Shown here piece after piece: positions 52,159 through 64,000 of a stretch of DNA of 64,000 nucleotides. The stretch covers positions 43,131,633 to 43,195,632 of the forward strand of contig NC_057768.1 in assembly GCF_010389155.1 (NCBI RefSeq), written 5' to 3'. The notes under the pieces are model-generated. The model was not told the origin of the DNA. It was given only the letters and a program-made list of their open reading frames with translations, and did not search any database. This DNA is from Erigeron canadensis. Lineage: Eukaryota; Streptophyta; Magnoliopsida; Asterales; Asteraceae. Position 1 is the first letter of the stretch. Every line of letters starts with the position of its first letter. The position numbers and the translations under genes are program-made.

Positions 52159-53150
52159 TAGGGATGAAAAAAAAAAACCGAAAAACAGAAAACGAACCGG
52201 TACCATACCAAAAATCGGTACCGATCGGGATTCGGTTTCTGTATCGGTTTTGATTTTGAGACGAAATCGGTTTCGGTTCAGTACCGGTTCGGTACAGGGA
52301 AACCGATATTAATACCAACACTTTTGTATCCATTTTATTCATGATAACATGGTCTATAATCTTCCCCACCAATGTAATTTAATCATCACTTTTGTATATC
52401 TATTTATGTCCATCTCTATATCTTTATATCTATATCTACTCCTAATAAATGTAAATCCCCCTATTAAATATTTCTGTCTTTGAAATACCTTATTTTCTCT
52501 TGTACCTTTTTGTTTTTTTACGTAACTATCCAAAATCCCTAATAAAGCAGACCGTCTTCTCCACTATTGCCGACGCATTGCGCGGGTACCATGCTCGTAT
52601 ATTTATAAATCTATATGCTCAGTATATGTAAAATGTAGCTACTAAACTAAAAAAGGAAATAACAACGATAAGTTTTCTGAAAAATTGGGGTAGAATTTCC
52701 AAACTTTTGCTGCTGCAAGTTTTTAGATATTACGTTTGCTACAATGCTACTGCAATCCTAATGTTTCATGCAGAATGTATATATACCACACTAAACCATA
52801 CAAAACTAGCCTCAAATGTATTACTTTCATCTCCAAAATCTCTGTTTTGCTAATGGTATAAAGTAAACACAGTTGCAAACAACATAACATCACCATGTTC
52901 ACCAACAAAGTAACATGGAACAACAACAAAGTAAAACTCATGAAAACCCCACCGTATTTCATCCTAGTGAACCCCAAATATACAAGGACTAGTGAAAAAT
53001 CGGGATAAAACCGAAATATCGGTACTGGTACCGTAACGGTACCGTTGTAATCCGTACAGTACTCGGTTCACACTTTGAGTTGATTTCGGTTTCGGTATTT
53101 TTTTGGTTTTGGGACGGTTCGGTACGGTTCCGTACCGAAAACCATCCCTA
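52159..53150. mobile_element. Non-autonomous hAT-type transposon, 992 bp, with 8-bp target duplication
   Basis: The termini are TAGGGATG (52159-52166) and CATCCCTA (53143-53150). The flanks are AGGGTGAT at 52151-52158 and AGGGTGAT at 53151-53158, a perfect 8-bp duplication as made by hAT transposases. Both subterminal regions are packed with CGGTACCG, GGTTTCGGTT and GTACCGAACC words in inverted arrangement. No transposase is encoded. The Arg/Asn/Pro-rich open frame at 52055-52372 (-) is an artefact of these words. Confidence 0.88.
52430..52597 (+). mobile_element. Helitron-like fragment nested in the hAT element
   Basis: It begins TCTATATCTACTCCTAATAA and ends GACGCATTGCGCGGGTACC plus ATGCTCGT, matching the end of the element at 21491-21736. 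It lies entirely between the hAT termini. Boundaries are approximate. Confidence 0.4.
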
Positions 53151-53511
53151 AGGGTGATTATCTAAACCATAATCCATCATATAAGTTGGGTACTATAATT
53201 GAACTTGGAAATTGTGTAATAAATATAGTTGTGCCCAAAAGGACTATCAAAATTGTCAACATTTGTGTATAATGAGAAGGAAACATGACCGACTTTTCTC
53301 GCTTTCAAACTCTTACTCCTCTATACCATATGAGTACAACTATTCTAAGAACAGAGTCTGAAACAATTTCAGAGCTCCCCTCACCCTTAATATACATACA
53401 ACATTATAAATAACAGATTGTTCTGCTAATCAAAAAACTAAATGATATTATGCTTTGTATTGTAAGTCAGTCTACTTTCCTGTGTGTTCATATGGAGCTA
53501 TTTTGGTCATC

Positions 53512-56500
53512 CTAATTTGCTGCGGATAGAAGAGCACTTTGTGATCCATTCCCATCTTCAAGCAAGTTCCCAAACACAGGCTGACATAAAGATTATAGAA
53601 AATTAACTCCAGTTTGTTAATGCAGCTACTCATGTGCTAAATTGAAGTCTCTAAATGAGGAGTATATAGCCATTTGTGTATGCAAATTTATACATGAGGT
53701 GGCAAGATGGGCAGGTTGTTTAATGGGTAAAAACAGGCTTGGGTTGAAGCGAGTCATTATTAAGTATGGGTCACTAAGCTGAGTTAACCCACTACCCCTT
53801 TTTGTCAATTCTTGATATATATATATATATCATTTTTAACAAAATTAACATCTACTTAATCTATCAAATGATTTTTAGTACATTAGTTAATCTGGCCCTA
53901 CAAATTAGAGAATCATATAAGAACAATATCAGATTTTTTAGACCATTGTACCTCTTCATTATGGAGTTTCCCAAGGTAAAATGGCTCCTTCTCTCTAATT
54001 CCACCATTTGCCAAGATGATCCTTTCGAGATCCTGACATGATAATAATAATTAATCAATTATGATCATCACATTATTAATCATAATTATTGGACAAACTA
54101 GTATCAAGTGTTGATAAAGGAAAAAAAGAAACTGAAAGTTAAATCGAACAAAGCTCGTTGATTACAAATACCAGCAGTTGTACAAAGCTCAATTGAATTA
54201 CAGTATGCAGAATGCTGTGCTATGTGCCATATATAGCCTAGATACATCTAAAATCTAGATATGGAATGATATAGCCTTTACATAGATATAGATCAAGTAG
54301 AAACTGCTTTACCTTCCCTGTTAAGATCTCAGACTCGAGCAGTTGCTCAACAGTCTTTTCAAGAACACTACGATTATTCCAAAGAATTGACTTTGCTTTT
54401 TCATAAGCTAAATCATACATCTGCACAAAAGAACACACCCAGTGTCAATTCTCAAGTCTATTCTCAATTCAAAGTAATATACTATCAATTAACTGTTCGT
54501 TTATATGAATTTAATATGATATATATGTATATGAACAGCATATGCATTAACTTATATCCCACTAAGGTGATCAAAAGCTAAAAGCCACCCACCTTCATAA
54601 CTCCGCTTAATAGATTTGGGAATATAACTTAATAAATAACAATCAATGATGACAAATCTACTGAAACAAAACTTCTGCAGCAGCAGCAACAAGTTTACCT
54701 TCTCAACTTTAGCTGCCATCTCATACTCATGACTGTCCCCCATGCTTAAAGCAGTCACCTGGGAATAATACAACCATCAGATACCACTTTTGAGTTCTTT
54801 AAGACATGATAATGGCATTTGTGCAAGCGAGACTTATTCCCTGCTATTTCAAAAGTAGGTTCATTTGGATGCAATGTAGTTGGAGTTTGTAAATTTGAAT
54901 GTTGGAACTAATTATCTGATACTCCATATTCTGAATAGCAACTGTATTAATCGTTTTCTAACGTTTTGATGCTTCTTATTGTTTAGGGGTCAAAAATCAG
55001 TTTCAAACACAAAAGCAAACCATTTTGTTAAAGGGTAAAATAGAAGTACTTATTTGCCCTTCTATTGATTTAAGCTGAGATTTTTATATCCTATTCATAG
55101 CCGTCTCTCTTTTCTCTCAACTTACTAGAGCTTCAAGCATTAAAAGCACACTAAACACAATTTTCTACAACTTGATTTATTTGAGCTAGCAATATGATCC
55201 TGGTAATGAATATGACAATCACTTCCAAATGCACATCCGAGTACCCCTTAAATAACAAAGCGCTAGGATGAAGCCAATACCGCATTGCCATGATGATAAA
55301 CTATTGGATTGTCATCAGGTCCCCATCCATATTGTATCACCATCCTTGTAGCAATCTGGTTGTAAAAAGCATATTGTTATTGTTAAGATATGTATATAAA
55401 CAGAGAGTGAGAAGAAGATGACATAAAATTGAAGTCCATATATACCTCCTGTGCCTGCTTCAACTCGGACAAAGAAAGGATATTTTCTTCTCCAAATGGA
55501 AGCAACATCTGGGATGCAACATAGGACCCAAAGCAGAATACGAGCTTCTTTTCAAGGTATGATCTGGATTCAACATTTCCAATCATCGAACCTTCCGTTT
55601 TAGCCTTTGTTATCTTTGTACACCCAATTCCCTGCATGCAAAAACAAAATATACAAAAAGAATATTCATAGAAAACAATCAGTAGAAGGACTAAAAACTA
55701 AAGATGGTAATTAAACCATTCTTATTAAATTGGTCAATCTGGGTTACATTAGAAAAACAATGAAGTAAACAGGTCAAAGGGCATTGATCCTAGTAGTAAT
55801 CAAGGTAAATCATCAACAAAAAATGTCATGGGTTCTAGTCCTATGGTGGGCAAATTGTAGATATGTGTGGATACTTACCATTCTAAAAAATAAAGATGAT
55901 CATTTTTATGTAAATATATAATTTATTATTACAACAATTTAGTTCCTGTGATCATATATAAAGCATCAATCATTGATTTTTAAGAAAGAAACAGTAAGTG
56001 CCTAGAGTCAGCCCATCCCAAAAACTACTCATTTTTGACCCATTACTTTACCACATCAATTGGATGCATACCTCCCAAGACAAAGGCTCTAGCCATAAAT
56101 TATCAACGACATCATAGTTCGGTAGAAGAGCAGCGATAACTCCACGACCTGCAACCCACACAGCGTGTGGAAACTTTGTCTCTTTCGTCCACTATCATGT
56201 CATGATGAGTAATGTGAGACAAGAGAAGTCTGACAAAAAATATTTCTTCCGGCCGTCTATATAACTAAAAAAAAAAGTAACAATATACTTACATTAAGAG
56301 GGACATTTAGATATTCAATCCCATTGGTTATCTGACCATACGGTTCCATTAAGTCAACGACATTTTGCAAATCCTCTCTGGACAATGTCAAGCCGAGATG
56401 ATTCACTAGCATCTTGCTCATCACCTTAGCAAGTTTTGTCTTCCTCAACCATGTGGGAATACTACTGCTGAAAGTCTGTGCAGTAGTCATAATAAAGAGT

Positions 56501-59500
56501 CTATGCATAGAAGATTTAACTAAAAAACTCTATCAATGTACAAGAAAAAACGTTCTTACTGCAATCCAGCTAGTATATCCCAAGAGCTCATCCGTGTCTA
56601 GAAATTTAGTCCTGAACGCACTACCTTCCAAGGCCACAGGAACAAGTTGGAGTTCAACAGGTCGTAAAAGTGCCGTCTTTTCAGCTACCTGAACAAACAA
56701 TATAACAATAAAAGTCGCAATCTTTTTGGAAGTAACAAAAAACAGGACTAATAAATTGATTAAATACACTTTCACACCTTCTGCCAATCAACAAAGTCTA
56801 TGAGGTCAGGATCCATGGTTTCTTTTGCAGCATTCTGAAGTATTCTCTCCCTTTCAGCTTGTGTTGGTAGCTGAAGATGAAATATTCTGTCCATCCGACC
56901 AGGGCGCTGTAAAGCCTCGTCAATTTGTTTAAGATTTCGGGTGGTAGCCATCAAAACAACCCCATCCTGTTTCTCAAACCTGCAGAAATATATACATATC
57001 ACGTAATGTACATTTTGCTTCCTAAATCAAAGAATATGAAGATATTCAAGAATTACCCATCAAGTTCCACAAGAAGTTGATTGATGAATGCCTCATGATC
57101 CTGTTTTTTAGTATGTATAAACTTGCCTCGAACACCAGCAAAGAGGTCAAAGTCCTCCACAAATATGATAACAGGCGCCTATAAATGGATTCATATTGTT
57201 CAGTAATTGTTGCAAAACACAACATAAGGCGGCCACTTAGATCATAACATTTACCAAATCACTAATTTGGTCATTTTTGTTCCCATAGTAAAACACCTTC
57301 AATAGAATGGCCTTAATTAAAGAATGGACAGAAACTATCATATGAGAGAGTATTACCAGATCTCGGGCAGTCTGGAACAGTTCCCTAACATTGGATGCAC
57401 TTTGGCCAACCCATAAGCCCGCCTCTAATTGCTGGGCCTTCACCTCCACAAGTGGAACCTTTGCCTCTGCAGCTATAGCCAAAGCTAGTGCAGTTTTACC
57501 AGTTCCTCTCTCACCAACAATAAGAACCCCCTGCAATTGAAGTACATACAACATATTATCAGGCAATGTATGGTATATGGTTCTATTGTTATATTTCAGA
57601 ACTCTAGCCATACTAAAGTGCAAAGCTTAAACCACATGGTAATTGGCTAAGTGAAGATCATACAATTAGATGAACCAGTAGCTCTCAGGCTTGTACAAAT
57701 GCTAAAGGTGACAAAATGGACAGCTTGTGTAACGGTAACTTACGGCAGGCTTGGGTCAAGCCGGGTCAACCTAAAACATTTTCTGCTCAAAAGCTCTAAA
57801 TATAATTTATGTAATAACTTGAATTCAAATATGATATACAGAATTACTCCGTATATTACTTCAGTAACAAAACTTTTTTAATTCTGTAATTATCTAATTT
57901 AGAAGTTACACATTGAACCTATAATTTGGGCGAGTTTTGACCTGTCAGATTTATTGCCTTTGAAGCTAGTTATCATAATTGTACATGTTTCACCTTTTAG
58001 AGAGTGGATCCACATGATATTCGGTAAAGCACTCCACAAAATGTATGTATGTGCTCATGTTTGTGAATGACAGAAGTCCCTGCGATGATGATTCAGAAAA
58101 CAACATACCCGAGGGGCACGGGCACCCATGTCTTGAAAGGCACGAGGGTTTTGTAAAAATGCGACAACTTCATTAATTTCTTCCTTCATGAACTCAACGC
58201 TTGCAAAGTCTTTCAGGCGTATAGGTGGATTTTTTACTCTCTAAAGAATTAGAAAGGCGAGATTCAATTATTTATATAATTTGCTATCAGAATCACAAAT
58301 AAAAGAAAAAGTCTAGTGTTTTGAGTCAAAGTATAAACCTTCATCCGATCAAAAGCGTGGGTGATAGGATCAACACCTTCCTTTTTCTTAGCTCTTGCTC
58401 CCTGCAACCTTGCCCAGAAAAAATATTTCTGCATTGCAAAATCATAATATAATTATTCAGGGTATGGCATAAAGTAAATGTACCTGTGATTGAATGTAAC
58501 AGTAACTTCTAGAAGAACTAATCATACCAGCCTTCGCAGCTTCCTCATGTTCGGGTTTCTACGTCCCGGCCTATTAACTCCAGGAAGCTTGGGTGTTCTT
58601 TTCTTTAGAAAACGGAATATACTGGATAATACATATCCATATATAATGGCCCTAACTGCAAACATAAAATACCAGCTGAACTCCTCGTCTTCACGTTGGG
58701 CTCGTAAACTCTCTTCTGCCTCTGACTTCCAATTCTGATACTGTTTCATGGCTGTCGTCTTACCCAATTTCATCTTTACCTGTTACCAAGGTTGTATGAC
58801 AGCATGACATCAACTTTAACTTGATTTAGAAATTGTCAGGAAGTGTATTCTGGAAGGAATTTTGATATTTTAAAATATCAAAATCAGATAATCAGCTGTG
58901 ATTAAATGGTGAAGAGAATGCTAGGATGTGCTTCCACAATTTAGAATGGTTATTATTAAGCGAGAAAACCAGAGAATTGGGGAATTTTGTATCAAATCAA
59001 TATATGAAATGAATATTGGTACGATAACCGGCTTATATAGCCAACGACCAAAATAACCGCTACTTAACAGACTTATGAAATGTTACACAATGACCCCCTC
59101 GACTTCTAATTCTTACACTAATGACTCAAACTCTTACTTTTGTATATTACAACTATTTAACAACTATTTTACCTGTCACCGTTATATTCAGAATCTGTTT
59201 ATCTAAGCATTGAAAATTAATTATCTACAAGTCAGAATAATCAGATAACCAACTTCGATGCACAAATCCAAACCCCCTGTAGATCTGTAATGACAACTCG
59301 GAAAGCTAGCAGAGTGCCCGCGCCATGATGTTGCAGGCTTGCAGCGAATAGTTTCGGTGTTTTCAACTCTTTTTTATTTTGGCTGTTGATGGTACTGTAA
59401 GAGGGGAAAAAGTGATGTGCACATTCTTGGGTGGGAAAACGAGGGAGATGTGTCAAATTTTATTTGGGCTCCTTAATAAATTGAGAGGGGATATGATAGC

Positions 59501-62266
59501 ATAAATTGATAATAAGCTGTTATCATGACATGTACAGGTTATGCAAAAGAGCAAAAATTACCTGGGAAGGAATAACAAGCTCCAGAAATGGACAAACAAT
59601 TAGCACCAAAATGTCCTTGTTTATATTTTTTACCCAATTAGAGATCCCATCAACAGTGGCTACATCTCTAGCATTCCATAACCCAACTAATAACTGTCGG
59701 GAAAACCGAAGTGGCAAGAGCAACTGTTGGCGGATATCTAACTCAGAGTATGGGATCCACATTAACTGAACAGAAGTTGGAACATTCGAGGCAAGCATCT
59801 TCAGATACAACCCATCAACTCCACCAAAATCTTCAAACATCGTGTCAAATTCCTGAGATGAAAACTTTCAATTAGCATTAAAATCAAGCTTTGCATGAAG
59901 AATGATGAGATGTGAAAAAATGGGTGACTTGGGGAACAGGACAAACGAGCAGTTCAAAATGAGAAACTTTTGGTAGGGGTCAGGTAGGTTAGCCAGTAGC
60001 CGGAAATGATACTGCCAAAAAAAGTGAGTAATATGTTTTGCAACTAAGATTGCAAAAACAATATTTTGACGAATGATGTAGATAATTAAATAAAATGGTT
60101 TCAGAGGTTTTATACTTTAGAACTACACCTTACCGACGTTCAACCCATTTGGCCCTTTTTCATTTTGGCTATACTATTTGGTGTTACTGGTTTGACCCGT
60201 TAGACATAAAACAAAAACACTGATCGAGATATTCACAAATAAAAGGCTCGATATTGCGACCTCTAGAAATTATGCATAGTCAGAAACTCAGAATACTAAT
60301 CACAGAATAACCTTCAAATCAATAAAGTACTCCTTGTCATCTCCCTTCATATTAATATACATTGCACCCCAGTCATGTCTAATCCTTGCATTTTCTAGAA
60401 GTTTCCGGGATACAGCATAAGGGACTGCTATAGGTTCCATTTCCCACCTATTTTGTTCTTCATTATACCAAGTCTTTGACAGCACTCTATCACGGTCCGA
60501 AAGGATTCTTTCCTACAACAAGCAATTACTTTGTCATTCATCCAACAAGTTTGCATATGCGGATAATAAAATATTTCTAAATTGATATAACAAGTGGCAT
60601 GCTGTCTTTTTTAGGAAATCCTAACCTGTCTCTGAGCAACATACTTTTTACCAAACTCAACATCATCCAATACTTTCGTTTTAAGATCTTTCTTAGCTCC
60701 ATCTCGCCACTTTTTCCATCCATGCAACAAACCAGCACGTGAAGCCTTTGGAACCACAACCGCTTTCTCTCCAAACATCCACATATCTTCAACTTCTGGA
60801 TAACCCTTCAAAATTTCATCAACCGGGGTGTTCAAAATAGCATGCTGTTCTTCGCCAAACTTTCTCAATTTTTTTCTAATATAAGTCTCCAAATTCTTCT
60901 GCATTTCTCTTGATTCTTCAAGTGTTTGCTTGATGCGGCGACTGAATTCAATGGAATTCTGATCAAATGGAAATCCGATATCTTCATTTTCCACAACATT
61001 TGGTAACATTGTTTGCTCCCAAAATTGTTTTTGTGCATTCTGCAGATCTTTCTGTATTTCAGATCTAGAAAGCTTGGTAAGAGAGTTTTTAGGCACCCTG
61101 CAAAGACATTGGAGGTAATCTTAAGCACCAAAAACATACGTATATAGAACACACATAGTGACATAGTGTATGAAAATAACAGTTAGCAGCTCAAGACATC
61201 ATCAAAAGGTATCAAAAGTTTTTAGGCACCCTGCAACGACATAATGAGTAATCTTAAGCACCACAAACATCCACATAACAAATATATTTCACATGAAATT
61301 CTCAACGTGATCAATAACTTACCTGTCAGTATCTTTCCGCTTCATTTCTCGAGTAAAATTCTCAACAAGCGCCGTGCATTCCCTCTCAATAAAACAAAGT
61401 TCCCTAACGCCAATACTCAAAGCCATAGTCTCTTTCATCTCCATTTGATCCTCAATCTCACCAACTTCTTCTGAAACCTCCATAAATTCCTTCTCTTTAC
61501 TCCTAATCACCTCATCCAACTCCACCACTGACGGGTCTTTCACCACCTTCACCCCACCTTTTTCCAAAATTCTATCTCTTTCCCTCTTAGACTTCATCAT
61601 AGAACTAAGAATCTCCATGGACTTCCTATCCAATTCCGTCTTCTTTCCCCTCAAGACACTCAACTCCCCGTAAAGCCCGGTCATTATCTCATCTTGCAAT
61701 CCCCTTTTCTTTAACTTAACATCTTTCAACACCACCTTCACATTCTCTATATCCCCATTGTTAAGCCTAACTTCCTCTATAGCCTTTACTAACCCAGAAA
61801 CCGTATCAAGCAACCGCCTTGTATACTCTGAAAAGGCATGATCTTTAGCACTACCCACTCTTTCTTTACTTTTATTTTTTTTCAAGAATTCACTAATTGT
61901 AGTTAATGGGCCAGCAATTGCAGGTGGGTTTTGATAAATTCCTAAACTTGGAAACAACCCAACAACAATACAAAAAACCGTAACTAAAATCGGCTTCGTA
62001 ATTTGCTTAATTACATTATTATTACTAGTACACAAAATTACCTTATCTTTATCTTGTTTCTCTACAGAATGCAGACTATTTGTGGTTATGGGTTTGTTGA
62101 TATGTGATGAGCTAACAGTGAAATGGGTCTGAAACTGCCACCGCCGCCGCCGGCAGCGGTGATGGTGTTGGTTATGGTGGTGGGTTTGTGAAAAAGAACA
62201 GAAATTGAAAGGGGTTTTGTGGATAGTAGTGATGGGGTTGTAAAGGGAATTTAGTGTGGGATTCAT
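53512..62266 (-). CDS. FTSHI5: Inactive FtsH-like protein FTSHI5, chloroplast
   Basis: FTSHI5 is a pseudo-protease subunit of the chloroplast inner-envelope complex linked to protein import. Nineteen exons on the minus strand join in phase to 1,296 aa: 62266-61323, 61097-60626, 60512-60312, 59852-59562, 58779-58528, 58428-58339, 58240-58109, 57530-57357, 57178-57057, 56979-56778, 56688-56560, 56475-56293, 56191-56072, 55631-55446, 55355-55281, 54758-54699, 54420-54313, 54032-53952 and 53580-53512. A Ser/His/Arg-rich transit peptide is followed by a membrane segment (ITKPILVTVFCIVVGLFPSL) and a long coiled coil (exon 1 end, exon 2). The AAA module has Walker A GERGTGKT near residue 800, Walker B-like IIFVEDFD near 857 and RPGRMDR. 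The FtsH zinc site HEXXH is replaced by WVAGR near residues 1076-1080, so no peptidase activity is expected. Confidence 0.94.
53690..53805. repeat. hAT-MITE-like repeat in the last FTSHI5 intron
   Basis: Starts ATGAGGTGGCAAGATGGGCA and contains GGCTTGGGTTGAAGC, ATGGGTCACTAAGC and GAGTTAACCCACTACCC. Same family of words as the AAA ATPase intron repeats. Confidence 0.45.
57690..57960. repeat. hAT-MITE-like repeat in FTSHI5 intron 7
   Basis: Contains AAAGGTGACAAAATGGACAG near the left end, GGCTTGGGTCAAGCCGGGTC inside and TTTTGACCTGTCAGATTTAT near the right. Ends are approximate. Confidence 0.45.
58780..59561. other. FTSHI5 intron 4, enlarged, with a 26-bp palindrome
   Basis: This 782-bp intron contains a perfect palindrome at 58859-58884 (ATTTTGATATTTT and its reverse complement). 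It also has an LTR-promoter-like stretch around 59028-59075 (CGGCTTATATAGCCAACGAC). It may hold a retrotransposon remnant, but no LTR boundaries were found. Confidence 0.45.
59925..60200. repeat. Dispersed repeat in FTSHI5 intron 3
   Basis: GGTGACTTGGGGAACAGGAC, AGGTAGGTTAGCC and TGGTTTGACCCGTTAGAC mark another copy of the GGGTTG/GACCC word family. Ends are approximate. Confidence 0.4.
61081..61285. repeat. Duplicated splice-acceptor segment in FTSHI5 intron 1
   Basis: About 60 bp at 61083-61141 (TTTTTAGGCACCCTGCAAAG ... ATCTTAAGCACCAAAAACAT) recurs at 61218-61276 with a few changes. The copy includes the first bases of exon 2 and its TGCAG acceptor, so a second acceptor lies about 134 bases upstream of the one used in the model. 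Confidence 0.85.
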
Positions 62267-63034
62267 GGGAAAGATTGATGTGTTTGGTTAATAGGTTGTT
62301 AGTCATTCAACAAGAATTGTTGGTTGGTTTCATGGGAACAAAAATGGGATTCTGGTGAGGGGTTTTGGTTAGTCTTGCAGAGACTAAGGACAGACAGTAG
62401 TAGTGTCACTACTAAAGAAGGTGTGAGAGATAAGGGGGAAAGAGGGGCATTGGTTAGACCGAATGTTCAAAGTCCCAAGTTTGTTAGAGATGTGAATCTT
62501 TGGGGTCTGGGTTACTTACGTTGCTAGTTGAAGACTCGTGCAAAGTGTAGGGAGATGTTAGCCGGGACCGAGTCGAATCGGGATAGCTGTCAAATATTTG
62601 GTTCGAACTATTGATGAACGTAATTACTAAAACTCAAAATTGATTCAGATATCGGTAATATTTGAGTGTGTAACGATCGACCATCCTAAAACATTAGCAT
62701 AATTATCCTGTTAACCATAAGATCAAATCACATGAAAAATTCAAAAGATGATGAAAAAAAAATATGAGTGAATTACATATGTTAAGGTTTTATGGTATTA
62801 AAATGATTATTAGGCTAATGTTTTAGGAAAATAAATCATTTTTCATTTTAAGTTTTGGTAACTTATGGTTTAGTACCCCTATTTTTAAACTATACAAATT
62901 CTATTTTTACTTTTGTTTTAAAACTATCATATTTATAAGGTTTTTTTTTTCCATTCAATCTTTATTAATGGAGAAAACTAACAAGGTGCTAGTGATGTAC
63001 ATAGTTTTACAATACATTTATATAAGACCAGGAC
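62267..63034. other. FTSHI5 promoter side and intergenic DNA
   Basis: The FTSHI5 5' flank is followed by AT-rich DNA with no gene. The short open frame at 62324-62527 has no recognisable domain. Confidence 0.55.
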
Positions 63035-63541
63035 TTAAATATTAAAATAAGACCACTTTGTCCGGTCTACATGGGGTGGTTTTGATCGATTAGCTATCCA
63101 CGAAAAGATCAAAGTCTTGATCTCCTTTGTAACATGTTGAGTTGATGGTTTCTTATTTGCAAAGATACAGTCATTCCGGGTCCTCCAAATGATCCAAATG
63201 TATGAGAGTATGACACGTTTGATATATTTGATCTTTGTTGATTCGAAGTTTGGGTATTCTTGGACTTCTAGCAGCTTTCTGATGGAGGGTTAGTATAACG
63301 AAAGTTTGCACTATGAGATAATGAAGGACCAGATTACGATGACACAAGATCAAGATAAGAAAAGATGGTGGGTTGTTTCGTCATGGTTGTTGCATAAAGG
63401 ACAAGTTCCAAATTGCAAAGTGATGTTTCGCTTGAGCAGAAGGTCTTTGGTGGGTAGCCGTTTCATCTCAAGTTTTCAACCAAGGACGTTCACCTTCAAG
63501 GGAGCTACTTTGTTCCAACCAAGCATGTTTAGGACTTGTTA
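63035..63541 (-). pseudogene. LINE-type retrotransposon fragment (zf-RVT region), degenerate
   Basis: Read on the minus strand, the sequence gives WNKVAPLKVNVLG, a stop, then LPTKDLLLKRNI, CPLCNNHDETTHHLF and more stops. After frame changes comes YIWIIWRTRNDCIFANKK and a tail ending DRTKWSYFNI before a stop at 63037-63035. This is the order of the zinc-binding domain and C-terminal tail found after reverse transcriptase in plant LINEs and their relics. Stops and frameshifts make it non-functional. Confidence 0.75.
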
Positions 63542-64000
63542 GTTAAAACTACTATTACTAGACTTGTATTACAAAGTATTAATGATAGCTATTAATGTTA
63601 TTCATAAAAGGATCAACTAATTTATCGTTGTGGCACACTCGTACGCATACATAATTTGTCCGCTAGATATTACTACTTATGTAGTGGAGAATGTTTAGAT
63701 TATTTTTGTGAGAGTTGTCTATAAATTAAATGCTCAGAATATAATATACGAGTGATAATAATATATGTTATAGCATGTTATCTATATTGTTTCGTCATAA
63801 TAAAATAAGACTATTTAGGTAAATTAATATACAAAAACTTGGAGTTTTATGAAATGCTAGGTCTATCAACATTTACGTGTAGAGTTTTTCACCATAATAA
63901 AAAAAAATAAAGTTTATTAATACCCTTTGACTTACCAATAAATATATGCATCATGATAGGAACCTAAATGGTATATAAACCTATTATAAACTAAATTGTT
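63542..64000. other. AT-rich flank with a dispersed repeat copy
   Basis: The piece at about 63797-63900 (CATAATAAAATAAGACTATT, AGGTAAATTAATA, CTTGGAG-TTTTATGAAATGC) matches 26607-26710. Nothing else is recognised. Confidence 0.55.

Noticed and set aside
52055..52372. 105-codon frame with repeated Asn/Arg/Tyr/Pro
   Set aside because: Produced by the CGGTACCG-type subterminal repeats of the hAT element and crossing its end.
59028..59075. Solo LTR in FTSHI5 intron 4
   Set aside because: A TATA-like LTR-style segment is visible, but no TG..CA ends or 5-bp target duplication could be found.

Overview
This window is nuclear DNA from a flowering plant, most likely a eudicot and possibly an asterid. 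Three things point this way: genes with 5 to 24 short exons and canonical GT..AG introns, AT-rich introns and intergenic DNA, and proteins that look like plant families (GH9 class C endoglucanase, reticulon-like B, plant nucleolin, YSL transporter, FTSHI5). I cannot name the genus. Wherever I joined exons by splice consensus, the summed coding length came out as a whole number of codons, which supports the models.

Layout. 1-3193 (-): an intact-looking FAR1/MULE transposase gene that runs into an OTU cysteine-protease-like domain and is cut by the window edge. Upstream of it are a 95-bp direct duplication, a short tandem repeat and a GC-rich nested hairpin. 5075-8546 (+): alpha-galactosidase (GH27, 15 exons). 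10102-12999 (+): secreted class C endo-1,4-beta-glucanase with a C-terminal CBM49 (8 exons). 13260-14748 (-): reticulon-like protein B (5 coding exons). 16896-21103 (-): nucleolin (18 exons). 21104-28500: a gene-poor AT-rich stretch with Helitron ends and MITEs. 28583-40042 (+): a large AAA+ ATPase (24 exons, about 1,019 aa). 40839-42359 and 42849-44276 (-): two intronless tandem paralogs of a DUF6817-like plant protein. 44277-48707: a second repeat-rich block with Helitron helicase relic, Helitron ends, a SINE-like sequence and a MITE. 48708-51578 (+): a YSL/OPT metal-chelate transporter (6 exons). 52159-53150: a hAT-type non-autonomous transposon with a perfect 8-bp target duplication and a Helitron-like sequence nested inside it. 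53512-62266 (-): FTSHI5, the inactive FtsH-like protease subunit of the chloroplast envelope (19 exons, about 1,296 aa). 63035-63541 (-): a broken LINE fragment.

The genes do not form a pathway. They are ordinary single-copy-type plant genes (cell wall and galactoside hydrolases, ER shaping, ribosome biogenesis, organelle AAA ATPases, metal transport) separated by transposon debris. I found no CRISPR array, operon, tRNA or rRNA. The most unusual parts are the MULE-OTU gene, the nested hairpin beside it, the dated hAT insertion, the duplicated splice acceptor in FTSHI5 and the diverged DUF6817 pair.
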